A DNA stretch of 64,000 nucleotides. Source: Camarhynchus parvulus. Its lineage: Eukaryota > Chordata > Aves > Passeriformes > Thraupidae. The stretch is from contig NC_044571.1 in NCBI RefSeq assembly GCF_901933205.1, positions 10,765,420-10,829,419 of the forward strand, written 5' to 3'. A program made the translations under genes and the position numbers. Under the pieces are notes generated by a model. The model ran no database searches. It was not told the origin of the DNA and was given only the letters and a program-made list of their open reading frames with translations. Positions 49,401-60,100 of the stretch are shown here, piece after piece (the stretch's first letter is position 1; each line of letters begins with the position of its first letter).

Positions 49401-51409
49401 TCAAAAGGTAGAGTGTATAACTTGAGGGAAAAAAAAATGGAGATCTGACACTGCAGCTCCTTCTGGCTTAGTGTATGTTCAGTGCAGTCACATATGACAG
49501 GATCCACTGCTGTGAACATTCTGTAGCTAATAGCATAAGAGCATAAGTCTTAAAATAATTATTTTTAACATCCCTTAGCAAAGCATATTTAAAAAAAGGA
49601 AAATATTTCAGAAGTTATCTACTGCAGGTTGACTATTCTGGAAACTGTCATTTAGGAAAATATAGGTGTATATATTGCTCATATTTCCAAACTTTGGCAT
49701 AAACCCAACATTTATGCCTGAAAATACAGGCTAGAGTTTAACCTTAATGTTCTATTCATAAACAGTTTAGAAACTGGCACGGTTTATAAAATATGTAATA
49801 TTAATAATTTACTCTTTATCTTAAATATCTACTTCCATACTACCCTTTTTGTGTCTTGACTTTTGCCTTTCTGAATCGGCATTCTGTTTAAAACATCAGT
49901 GGGTTAGTTTTAAAATCTTTATAACAAGAAAGAGTAGTGTAATAAACAGGAACAGCAAACTATTTATAGGATGCATTATTAAAAAATAAATTAAATCAAT
50001 GTGATTATTTGAAGTCACCTAGAGCATTATAGACTTGATGACATCATCACCCAATTTTGCGAATTCTTCTATATTTGTTGGTAGTTTTACTGGAAACATT
50101 GAAAGAAGGCACCTTCTTGTGGATATATAAATTTTTCTTTCTTAATGTTTCAAAAGGAAAGAGTTAACAGATTAACAGGCTAGGTTTCAGGGATTTGTCT
50201 GGTATTTCTTTATGTGCTCAGTATATGTTCTTATTAAAGATAGAAGTATCTTATTTATTTCATTCCATTTATGATGAATGTGTGAACAAAAATAGAGAGA
50301 ATTATTTTCTTTTACATTTAAAAAGTTTATTTTGATAGAATATTGATGTTTAATATTAACATTAATATGTGTGTTAATATTAAGGTAATCTTCTGATTTC
50401 ATCAAAATTGCTAAAATAATTTTAAAGAGAAAATATGAATTAGCTGAAAAATGAACTGAGATGTTGCATTTTTTTCCCTGTCTTCTAGCACTTAGATACT
50501 AAAAATGTCACACTTAATTTGAAACTTATATTGACAGTTCCCTGTTGTTGATTCACATTTGAAAGAACAGAGTTATTAAAAGTGTGTGTTCTCCCTCTAT
50601 TTGCTGGACTTGTAAGAAAAGTAAAAACTGACCTCTATCAGTTTCTTCACTTGCATGGTTTGGGAATATCTTTCAGTACCTTTTAATACTTGTAAAAAAA
50701 ACCCAGCTAAAGCTGTGATGAAAATTACAGTAGGCAGACTCAAGGGAATAACTCCAAAGAATTTAATACAAAAGCAAAACATCTTTTAGAAGATGTTTCT
50801 TAGGGCTAATACAGCCTATCATGTTGGATACTGAGTGGATGTGGGTGGGAATGGGAGTGGGGGCTGTCACCTCAGAAGAAATGCTACCTCTTTTCATCAA
50901 CTAAATACTCTAAAAAGTTAGAGGAAGGAGAGTTTTGCCTTATGAAAATTTTAGTTTTTGCTTTTAACACTCTTCCTTTTGAAATATGTGGCCAGAAATC
51001 TCTCTTATCTTGGCACATTGGTGGTGTGTGGGTGTGGGGAAAGAAAAAAGAGAAGAAAAATGTTTGTGAAGTGAGGGAGGGAACTGCATGCATTTCTGGA
51101 ACAGACAGTGCACTGTATGGAATTACAGTGACATAAAATGCTTGGAAGAAGGAAAAGAAAGCTTGTTTTTATAGTATCCTCTGATACTGCAAGGAAGCCC
51201 TTGGTATCACAATGCTTAAAAGTTCAAAATCATGAAGATAATTTCCACTTCTAGATGACAAGAATTGAACTTATTTCTGATATTAAAAACTGAACTAACA
51301 CTGCTAAACTTGAGAATTTCTTTAGTGCAAAGCTAGAAAATGTTCTTTTAGGTATAAGGTCAGTGACAGGCACTTTTGAGTAAGCGTGGAATAGGATTGA
51401 AAGTACCAC
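49401..51409. other. AT-rich noncoding DNA, no gene seen
   Basis: Contains a perfect 12-bp inverted repeat, TTAATATTAACA at 50350-50361 and TGTTAATATTAA at 50372-50383, separated by 10 bp. No gene or mobile element is recognised. Confidence 0.5.
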
Positions 51410-51699
51410 AGAATCATCAAGGTTGAAAGAGACCTTCAAGGTCATCAAGTCCAACCATCATAGAACCATCATAATCACCTCTAAAGGAGATCCCCAAATG
51501 CCTCATGTTGTCATCTCTTGTAGTCTTTCAGAGATGGTGATACCACAACCTCCCTAGGCAATTTATTACAATTCCTAACCTCTCTTACAGTTACTTTATT
51601 TTACTTTTTTGGTAATATTTAAACTGAACCTCCCTGGTGCAACCTACGACAGTTTCCTCTTGTCCTTTCACTGGAGACATGGCAGAAGAGATCCACTTC
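51410..51699 (-). mobile_element. CR1 LINE fragment (inverted), left part, interrupted by an LTR
   Basis: The plus strand reads the inverted CR1 terminus CAGAATCATCAAGGTTGAAAG, then TCATCAAGTCCAACCATCAT, CAGAGATGGTGATACCACAAC, CTCCCTAGGCAATTTATTAC, AACCTCCCTGGTGCAACCTACG and TTTCCTCTTGTCCTTTCACTGG. It is the same CR1 subtype as the copy at 11.6 kb. At 51700 it is cut by LTR sequence. CR1-like sequence resumes at about 52337 with CAACCTTCTCTCATTAAGTA, the expected continuation ('caacctcctttcaggtagtt'). The CR1 therefore predates the LTR insertion. Confidence 0.85.
51692..51699. repeat. Left copy of the 7-8 bp duplication flanking the LTR
   Basis: TCCACTTC here recurs at 52335-52342 on the far side of the LTR. 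Such a duplication is what retroviral integration leaves behind. The exact length (6, 7 or 8 bp) depends on where the LTR end is placed, and 6 bp would be usual for ERVK-like elements. Confidence 0.7.
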
Positions 51700-52104
51700 T
51701 GTCAGAACCCAGGAAATTCCTCTGGCTGTCCTGGAGGGCTCGAGCCCCTGCCCAGGGGCTCAGAGACCTTGGCACAGAGCCCAAGACCCCTGGGCCTTTG
51801 ATTTAGCCCTTGGAAAAAACAATTACCAACCTTATATGAAGAATTACAAGCCACAAAAGTTTAAGTAGAATGATAGTGAATTTATCACAGGGTGAAAAAT
51901 AGACTTTCAGGGTTTTTAGAATGGGGATTCAGGGGACAGGATGGAGGAATCTGGATGTGTCTAGACTTTCTCCTTCTCCTTCCTGGCCTCCATCTTCTGC
52001 TGTGATGTTGGCACTTTTAGGTTGCTTTAGAGTAGAAGCTCACTGTCTAACACAGGTGATAGGTATTGGAAAGTAATTGTAAACATTGTACACGCAGTTT
52101 TTAG

Positions 52105-52113
52105 TATAAAAAG
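52105..52113 (+). promoter_or_regulatory. LTR TATA box
   Basis: TATAAAAAG sits about 100 bp upstream of an AATAAA in the same strand, the usual U3/R arrangement of an LTR. It marks the LTR as sense-oriented. Whether it still drives transcription cannot be told from the sequence. Confidence 0.75.
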
Positions 52114-52206
52114 ACAATGCCGCCTCTGAGGCGGGCAAAGTGCCTCTGACTGTCTTACTGAGCTGACCTCAGCAGGTCAGGAGAAAGAATTTTATAGATA
52201 AGCTAC

Positions 52207-52212
52207 AATAAA
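52207..52212 (+). terminator. LTR polyadenylation signal
   Basis: AATAAA within the LTR, downstream of the TATA box, as expected at the end of the R region. Confidence 0.75.
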
Positions 52213-52334
52213 CAACCCTGAGACTGAGAAATGAAGAGCTCTGACTCCTTCTTCAACTGCTGGGCTGGGAAAAGAGACTTTCTAAAGCATCTCAAGGTCA
52301 CTCTGACCTGCTAGAGACCCCAAGACAGTTCCTC

Positions 52335-52342
52335 TCCACTTC
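52335..52342. repeat. Right copy of the flanking duplication
   Basis: TCCACTTC, identical to 51692-51699, marks the right edge of the LTR insertion into the CR1. Confidence 0.7.
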
Positions 52343-52365
52343 AACCTTCTCTCATTAAGTATGCT
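52337..52365 (-). mobile_element. CR1 LINE fragment, right part after the LTR
   Basis: CCACTTCAACCTTCTCTC then ATTAAGTA continues the inverted CR1 text interrupted at 51699. Similarity fades within about 30 bp, so the original CR1 was probably 5'-truncated here. Confidence 0.55.
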
Positions 52366-55300
52366 TCGTGTCTGTTCCAGGCTGTGAAATAGCTCATAGG
52401 CAAGCATGGCATCCCCTGGCATTTCCTCTGGTTTGGATAGGGCTGGTATCCTGCAAGTCTCAGCAATGGCCCAGCTATCTCATTGCTCTTCTCTCCTGGG
52501 CCTCCTCTCCTTCGTGCTTTTTTCTTGAAAAGCAGAGCATTTAGCCCATGAGACTCTCTTTTAGTCATTTTGCTTACGTAACTATTGGTAGAACAGAGCC
52601 TGCAAGAGCATGCAGCTTGGATAAATTGTAAACAAATGACACTTTCGTTGTTGCATTTCTCACTTTCATGCCTTTTGCTGTCTTAATCTCCACTGTCTGG
52701 AAAGCAAACTAATTTCTGGTTAGCTACAATGTAGTCTAAAATGCTTGAAGATCACACTGAGATTCACCAAATGGTACACTTGCTCTAGGAAGTGTCTCTG
52801 TAGACAGATTTCCTTGTCTATATTTATCATGGCTATTAGTGATTCCTTATTTTAGCAAAGAGTATAAAATTAAGGGTGCTAGGAGCTTTACCTTTTATCA
52901 TGTTCAGAGAACACGTCTTGTGCCTTAGGAGACATATTTGATGAAAGGGTCACACAAAGGGGAAGATCAGATGTGAGTTTTTTTAACAAAGTCTAAACTC
53001 TTTGGACTTAAATACTGTAGAATAGTTTGAAGTACCGCATTAGTGGTTAATGTGTGAACCATTTAAAAAAGAGGGAGAGGGGAAAAGTTGTATTGCAAAT
53101 CTTGCAATGTAGAGCCACTCCTATGGTCTGAGAGAGCATTTTTCATTTAAAACAGCAGTCTTGAGCCTTCAGAAGTCCTTTATAAATGTAGAATGAAAAT
53201 ACCTGCATGTTTTGGCTGCAAATTTGTAGCTAAAACTAATCTCATGAATTTTTTGATAGCTTAAACTCAATTAATGCTTCCAAATGGCTGGTGCTTATGC
53301 ACAGCTAGGTATTTTACAGTTCTTTCTGTAATACTAGCACAAATTTCAACTGCTGAAGACCTTGCACTGGCTTTTCACATAATTTTAATATACTTAATAT
53401 TCAGGTGAAATAATTACCTTAGCCATATCAAATATATTTAATCAAGTGGGAGGAAATGAAATTCTTTCAATTTACCTCAAAATTGACTTTCAATTTCTTA
53501 TAAATACTTTTACTTAGTCATACCACTCTTTCAAAAAGTGATACTTGCAAGACAAACTATCCTGGGGAGAAAAAGACTAGATATTTCTGTGGAACAAATG
53601 CTTAATATTATTTTACTCATTTAGTACAGTGAAAGGTAAAAGACCATAGATTTTAACATTATTATTATAATATAAAAGTTAAGACTATTGAATAAGCATA
53701 TTGGGCATTCCATTATAAGTTCTATCCAATAAAGTAGATAATCAATTTGCTGTGTGAAGAGTCCAGTCTTTTTTGCCTTCATTCAAGTTACAGGAATTTC
53801 TGCCTCATGTTTGGCTGTATCCAGAATACTGTGATCTTTACTGGCGTAGAGTTTCAATGTTTCTTTCAGGGAATAATTTAGGGATTTAATTGTTTTCCTC
53901 GCAAGTTGTTCAGCGGTCATACATAACCAGAATGACTTGATGTTTCATGCAGTGAAAAACTATGAGGGAAGAATGCTTGATTTTTTTCCCCAAGCTTCTG
54001 AGGAATATTTTATTTGATGCATAGCTCTTAAGTACTGTGAAAGACATGCAGTAGCTCAAATACAAGCTCAGTAAATATTTGAACATTAAGACTTATGACT
54101 TTATGCTGATGTTATAGTTCCATGATGAAATGTGTTGCTAAGCCCTAGCTAATGAACTCCAGAGAGATGCAGAATCTATGGGCAGAGATGTGACCCTTTA
54201 GTGGGATTGTATTTCTTTGGTAACCAAGCAAGTATGAAGACAGGGTCTTGTCTGCCCTCTCTCCTACAGGTGTGTAGGCATGTGCCATTCATAGATCAAA
54301 TGATCTTACAGGACTTAGTCTCACAACTTTTGTATTAATAATAAATCAAGATTTTTTCATCCTACTGACCCATCCAAGTCATGCTGGGAACATATGAGAA
54401 TTAGTGAAATGTCCTGAAAATCTACTCTATTGTTTGTTATGTGGCATTCCTAAGCTGAAACCTAAAATGACTTCAAGTATTACAGTACCAAGTAGTTAAA
54501 GTTTTGTATTAATAGAATGAAAAATGTATAAAATACTGAAATAAGGCATTGGCCATCTGATAGAAATCAAAACTTCTCCAGAAGACATTTAAGCAGCTTG
54601 CTTTATTCTGCACATGTGTAAGGATAATGAATTTCCTAAAATGGTGACAAGTTTATAATTACCTCTTCAGCACATTTTGTTTTCTGGATGATATCATAAT
54701 GATTAATTTATAAAACTAAATGGTTTTTCATGAACCTGTCTCTCCATTTCATGGAGGCCTTATTCTCTGCAATTTAGTAGAAAAAGAAGTGTTGTTTATT
54801 TCTTTCTGATCTAGTTTAAGCTTCCTGCCTCTCACTCATCAATGATTTATGTGTCATCCTAGTTCTATCAATATGGCAAATGAATATTATAAATCCACAG
54901 GAAACATCTGAGACTGAGAAAGTGATTTTACTGTAATTCCACTTATAAATTAGGAAATAAAAGTATGAAGTAGTTACTTTTCTACAATCCTGACTGCAGA
55001 ATTAGAGGACTATTTATGTATTTAAATGTCTTAAAACAATAATCTGTATCATATTCTACAGAAGATCAATTTTGGAATAGCATTTCAAAAGATAAGGTAC
55101 AAATTTTTGGTTTTGGTATTGACATTTTTTTAATACTGATTCTTTGTTATTCGCTCTCCACAAAACGGAAATCTAACATCTGTAAAGTACTGAAGTTAGT
55201 TATAGTTATCACAGGTATGTTTTCCTGTAGTATCATTTCATAAAAAACACTTTTATTTCAGTGCAATTGCTAAACTCAGTCAAAACATTTCAATGTCTTT

Positions 55301-56831
55301 CAACATGAAAGCACATTTACCTAGGCTGGGTATGCATTCATATATTAGCACTCATAAATATACACACTTTACATTCATATACAGGTATAAAAACAAATAT
55401 ATAAGGAAAAAGTTTTGGTATGAATTTGGAACATATCTAATATATAAACAATATATGAAAGGGTATTTTGCTACCTAGTAAATCTCACTATCAAAGAATT
55501 TAAAACCATAATTCTCCTTTTGTAAACTACTTAAACTATTATTTAAAAGTAATATTTATCATCTTAGTCTAATTATTGTACAGTAAAGTCAATGAGAATC
55601 TGCTTTGGATTTTCTTTTCCTTGAGCATCTGGAACCCAGTATCTGTTAGCAAAAGTCACTGTTTCCTGAATTGTATCAGAGCGCTGACAGTTGATTCTAT
55701 GGCTTCTAAACACAAGAGTAAAGGTACTAGGAAATATACTAACCTGTCATTTTTATCATCAATATCTTTCCTACAAAAAACAGAAAAAATGTTAAACTTA
55801 CCTCTTTGTTTTCCTGTATGTGAAATTGCTTTTTTCCCCTTTAGAAGGCAGTCTGCCACAAAAAGGAAAGCAATAATGTAATTGGTTGTACTGCCTCCCA
55901 TCTTTCAAAGGATATTGCTGCATTATTTTATTTATGTCTAGAGCCTGAGGCTGCTTTTAAAATATTTAAGTTGCTTAAATGAAAATGTGATTTAAAAATA
56001 AAAGGTATCAATGAATCTGTGGAGGTTTGCCTTCAATTCTGAAAGCTTATTTAAAACAAAGCAAAAAAGTTTTAGTGGTTGCATAGGTACAGACTCTTAT
56101 CTCTTTCATTCAGCTCTTTAAACTTTTTAGTATTTGGGGTGGATGCAATTATTTAGAAAACCTATTACCTCAGAATTGCATCAATAATTAGTGTACAAAG
56201 GGGAAGGAAAGTGGGATTTTTTTTTTTTTTTGGTTTTTGGGCTTTTTATTATTCTTTTTATAAAATAGAATAGTTACTTCTACTAAATATTTTTAAGTCC
56301 AAGTTAATGAAAACACTTAAGTAGCTATGCTTTACTGCACAGATGGCAAAACATCTACTGCTTTTATTCTGTGCATCAGGATTAGGTAAAATGTCTCATG
56401 ATTCAGCATTCAGTTGCCTACCACTGAGAAAACACTATAGTATTTGGGGGTGGGGGATGGGGGAGGATAAACAAATCAAAATGTGCTTCTTCCAGTGGTT
56501 GCATTTTATCTGTTAGGAAGGGGATGAGTTTCATTTTTTTGTTTTTCATTTCAGTGAACCAGTAGCCTATGTTAATAGCCAGAAAGAAGTAGCTTACTGT
56601 TGCGCCCTTGTAAAAGCTGCTCAGTTAGATTCCTTTAGCCAAGGGAAATGGTGCTGGCACACTGTGCTTCACCATGGGTAAGGTGGGGGAGTACCAGGCA
56701 CCCTGTGCCCCTTGGTGCTGCTCAGCATCACCACAAAGCTCCCCCAGGTCCTGTTTGAGCTCTTGCACCCCTCTCCACCTCCTGTGAGTGTCCTGCAGTG
56801 CAGCACAGCAGAACACTGAAGGTGCTTCTGC
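52366..56831. other. AT-rich noncoding DNA, no gene seen
   Basis: No supported gene. A T15 run followed by GGTTTTTGGGCTTTTT lies at 56217-56246, and a G-rich run (three G5 blocks) at 56446-56463. 56590-56831 is GC-richer and flanks the following LTR but is unidentified. Frames at 55576-55881 (plus) and 55656-55901 (minus) overlap on opposite strands and are unrecognised. Confidence 0.5.
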
Positions 56832-57101
56832 TGTCCCCTGTCACTCTTGGACCGAGAATGACACAGGAACAGGTGGCAGGCAGGATTGTAGAAAGGGCAA
56901 AGAAGGCTTTATTTGAGAGAACCTCGTGGTTTATATAGAGCGATACGATAGATTCTATTTGATTGTCTAACTAACAAAAACATCTTCCTCACACACTGTC
57001 CTTGAGAAGAACAGAAAGATGAAGTAGAAAAACACCACCTGCAGATTGTTTATACTTAACAAGTTATCACACCCTTACAACTCCCTAAAAATTCTCACAA
57101 G
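56832..57101 (-). mobile_element. Short solo LTR of an endogenous retrovirus (inverted)
   Basis: On the minus strand the element reads from about TGTGAGAATTTTTAGGGAG (ending at 57099 on the plus strand) through a TATA box CTATATAA (56931-56938), a polyadenylation signal AATAAA (56908-56913) about 20 bp further on, and ends ...GGTCCAAGAGTGACAGGGGACA at 56832. TG...CA-type termini, TATA box and AATAAA in the right order over about 270 bp define a compact LTR. The tetranucleotide CTGC (or CTGCTG if the ends are shifted by 2 bp) occurs on both sides, a possible target-site duplication. No internal retroviral sequence adjoins it, so it is a solo LTR. The family is not named with confidence. Confidence 0.7.
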
Positions 57102-60100
57102 CTGCTGTGGGAAATGCTTGCCTTTTCTCTCTCTCTGTCCCATGGCACTCACAATCCCCCCTGGCACAGCCCAGCTCAGTGTTCTTGGCTGCCATGGGTA
57201 GGATAGGGGATCTCAGACAAACCATCAGCCCCAGTCCCAGCTCTGCATGGGGCTTCCCATCCTCTCTGAGGGACAGTCAAGCACAAATGCACACTACAGG
57301 GCAGAGCTGCAGGAGGATGAGGAAGGAAGCACTTAATCCTCATAAAATGGGTGGTAGGAATTCAGTGTTTTGAAGGACAGATCAGGCTTTTAGAATTAAA
57401 AGAAGCAATATATGTGCCGTATAATTTCCACTTTGAAGTTCCACAGATTTAGCTGATCTGTGATAAAATCTTCTTGATTTTGGGAAGCAAAACTGTGTTG
57501 TGTTTTAGACAAAAGTAAAATGAAAATCAGTGGTGAAAAACTTCAGTACCACACTTAATCTCATTGATTGAAATGTTTAATTGAAGTGTTTACAATCAAA
57601 GCCATGTTTAGACTAAAGCTCTTTTCCAATTAGATTCTCTGGAGTTCCTTTTCAAATGAAGTATACAGGAACTTAGCCAATAGATCATTACTTCATAAAA
57701 TTTCAGCCTCCAGAAAAACTGCAGAAATGTTCTGCCATCTTCAAGCTTTTCTTTATCCTGTATTACCGTATTAGTGACAGTTTATAAACTTGCTTTCAAG
57801 AAGAGCTATATTTTAATAGGAAGCAGCTAAAAAGATTTGCAAAAAGAGTGGGACTAAAAACATCATGAATAATTGTCATCAGACTCAATGGTACATAGGG
57901 ATGCATTATAATAGTTGCAGGAAATTAATTATACAAGCTTTTGATAATGAAGACTTTGAAAAGTCCTATCCTTAACATTGTCATACTGTACTTTGCTTGT
58001 CCTTGGTCTCCTATACTTTATTAATTTTTCCCTTAAACATAGGAATATAATTTTTTAAAAGCATTATTACGCATTCACACTAGAACTGAAAATTGTGCAA
58101 TTTAAAAGTGCAGTTTAGAAGTTCTTGTGTTCAAAGAACTGTATGTTGATTATGGGCTTTATCTGTGGCCACTGGAAAGAGACATACTGAATTTTCTTAA
58201 CCACTTTTCTAGGATGCAAAAGTTATTATTTTTCATAGGTAGTATTGTGATTTACTTCTATTTTAGCAATTTCCTAGAGGAAGGATTTAAGAAAATGCAA
58301 ATCTAATATTACCGTAACCACCATTTTAAGCTTAAACCCCCTTTTTATCTGTTCCCTTTAACTTTTTTCCTTCTTTTTTTTTCCTTTTCTTTTTTTAATC
58401 AGCTAATATATTTGGGGATCAGAAGAAGTCTTGCAGAGTATGTTGTTAGGCTGTTACTTTACAATAATAGAATAAGTTTTTCAAGTGAGTTTCAACTAGT
58501 CTTCGTTAGGCAAAATAATGTGTTTAGGATAATGGTAGCTGAATTTCTACTCTTTCTTTAGAATCATTTGGAAATTTGGTTGGCTTCTTCAGTTCAACAT
58601 AGGTATATTTTAAAATATTTGCATATACATTAAGTAAAGATAGCTGTTAACTGACCATTATGCCTGGATTACAGATGAAGTTGTGTGTAACAACTTATTT
58701 TCTTGCTGCAGTGTTAGCCACTAGAACAATGTCATTCTAATTAGCTGCTCATAACAATCCCATAACTAAAACATGAAGCTCCATTGCTTCCTTTTTTTAT
58801 TGGAACAGTATTTTTCTTCTCTGCTTTTAACTGGAGTTGCTGGCAAATATTCTCTCTATTTCATTCTAAAAAAAACCCTTTTATTTGTATTTTGAGATAT
58901 TAAAAAAAAAAGACAAAAACATAAACTTTAAAAATATAAGAGTTAAAACCAGTAGTCTGCTATGTCTTAATTTAGATGAGATACTTTCCATTCTTGGAAT
59001 GCTGCATGCAATTCTCACAAGCAGGAATATCAACACCATATTCCTGGTATGGGGATTCCTGTGGCTGGACTGAGTCCATCATGTTCAGCCATCTATTTTT
59101 CTTTCCAGTATTTGGGTTTGGGGAGGAAAGGTCACGCACTCGGAGTAGCTGCACACTTGATGTAGACGCCATCATTGTGTGGTGGTTGCTCCAATTAAAC
59201 TAAGTGGTTTCCCTGATAACATTCTTGTAATTTGATTACTGATCTTATTAGGAAGCTGTTTATACAAAAGGATTGATTAATGCATGCATAGTACCTGGCA
59301 GGCATATTTTTGAGTTGATGCTACTATAGGAAGTTTAGAGACAAAACATGTTTGGTCATTTTATATTCAGATTTTATTTTCTTTTAAATGCTATATTATT
59401 TTTTGACTGAAAACATAAGTAAAATGGCTTGGATTAAATTTCCATCAGAACAAATGCCTTAAGTCTTAGAAAATAAATGGTGTTTATAATTAAGCCTATT
59501 AACACATGTAGAGTGCTGGGATTTGATCCTCTGTGGTGCTCAGAACTGGAATTTGGCTAAGAAGTTCAAGCGTCTCAGCAGCATCTTGCATTTACCAGGA
59601 AGTTTGTTTGGAAATTTCAGTGAAGTAAGAGGTGTCCAGAGTCTACTCCATCACACCTGTGTTGTCCAGCTCCTCTGGAGCAACCAGCAGAGGTTCCCAT
59701 TTTTAGCACAGACATTTCTTGCAGAGTAAGAAGCATTGACAGTGTAACCTGTTGCTGACACATCTCTAATGTCTTACTGTTGTTTCACTCTCTTATGTTG
59801 CTAAGGCTGATCCTGATACCTCATAAATATAAAATGAGCCTCTAGCTAACTAAGCTCTTGCATTTAGTGTGAAATAAATGTAAATAAGATTACAATTTGG
59901 CCTAGTAGAGTTTTAATGAAAAAAAAATCCTAGTAAGTTTTTATTTTATTGTAGGTGGTATAAATAATAACAACTCTGAAGATATAATCATTTTTTTCTA
60001 TTCAACCTGTTTTTCTGGAAAAGGTTTCCCAAGAATTTAAAAATGGAGGAAACCTAAATTCAGACCTCTTTCGCAAGGATAAGATCTGATTTATAAGCTT

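Larger units (their letters stand above)
51700..52334 (+). mobile_element. Solo LTR of an endogenous retrovirus, inserted in a CR1
   Basis: It begins TGTCAGAACCCAGG. A long U3 follows, then a TATA box TATAAAAAG at 52105-52113, a perfect inverted repeat CCGCCTC-T-GAGGCGG at 52120-52134 near the expected transcription start, and the polyadenylation signal AATAAA at 52207-52212. The U5-like remainder runs to about 52327-52334. The TATA box and AATAAA are about 100 bp apart, a normal R-region spacing. There is no primer-binding site, polypurine tract or internal gene on either side; CR1 sequence abuts both ends. It is therefore a solo LTR left by recombination between the two LTRs of a provirus. 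The 3' end does not show the expected CA next to the duplication, so that boundary is uncertain by about 8 bp. The frame 52341-52568 (minus) is not related to it. Confidence 0.85.

Noticed and set aside
55576..55881. 101-codon frame containing an exon-like MASKHKSKG followed by GTACTAGG
   Set aside because: The donor is weak, the acceptor is not convincing, and an 81-codon frame overlaps on the other strand.
58976..59203. Possible 3'-terminal exon: acceptor-like TTTTTCTTTCCAG near 59096-59108 followed by an open frame to 59203
   Set aside because: The peptide is not recognised, no polyadenylation signal lies near the stop, no partner exon is visible, and a single good acceptor is expected by chance many times in 64 kb.
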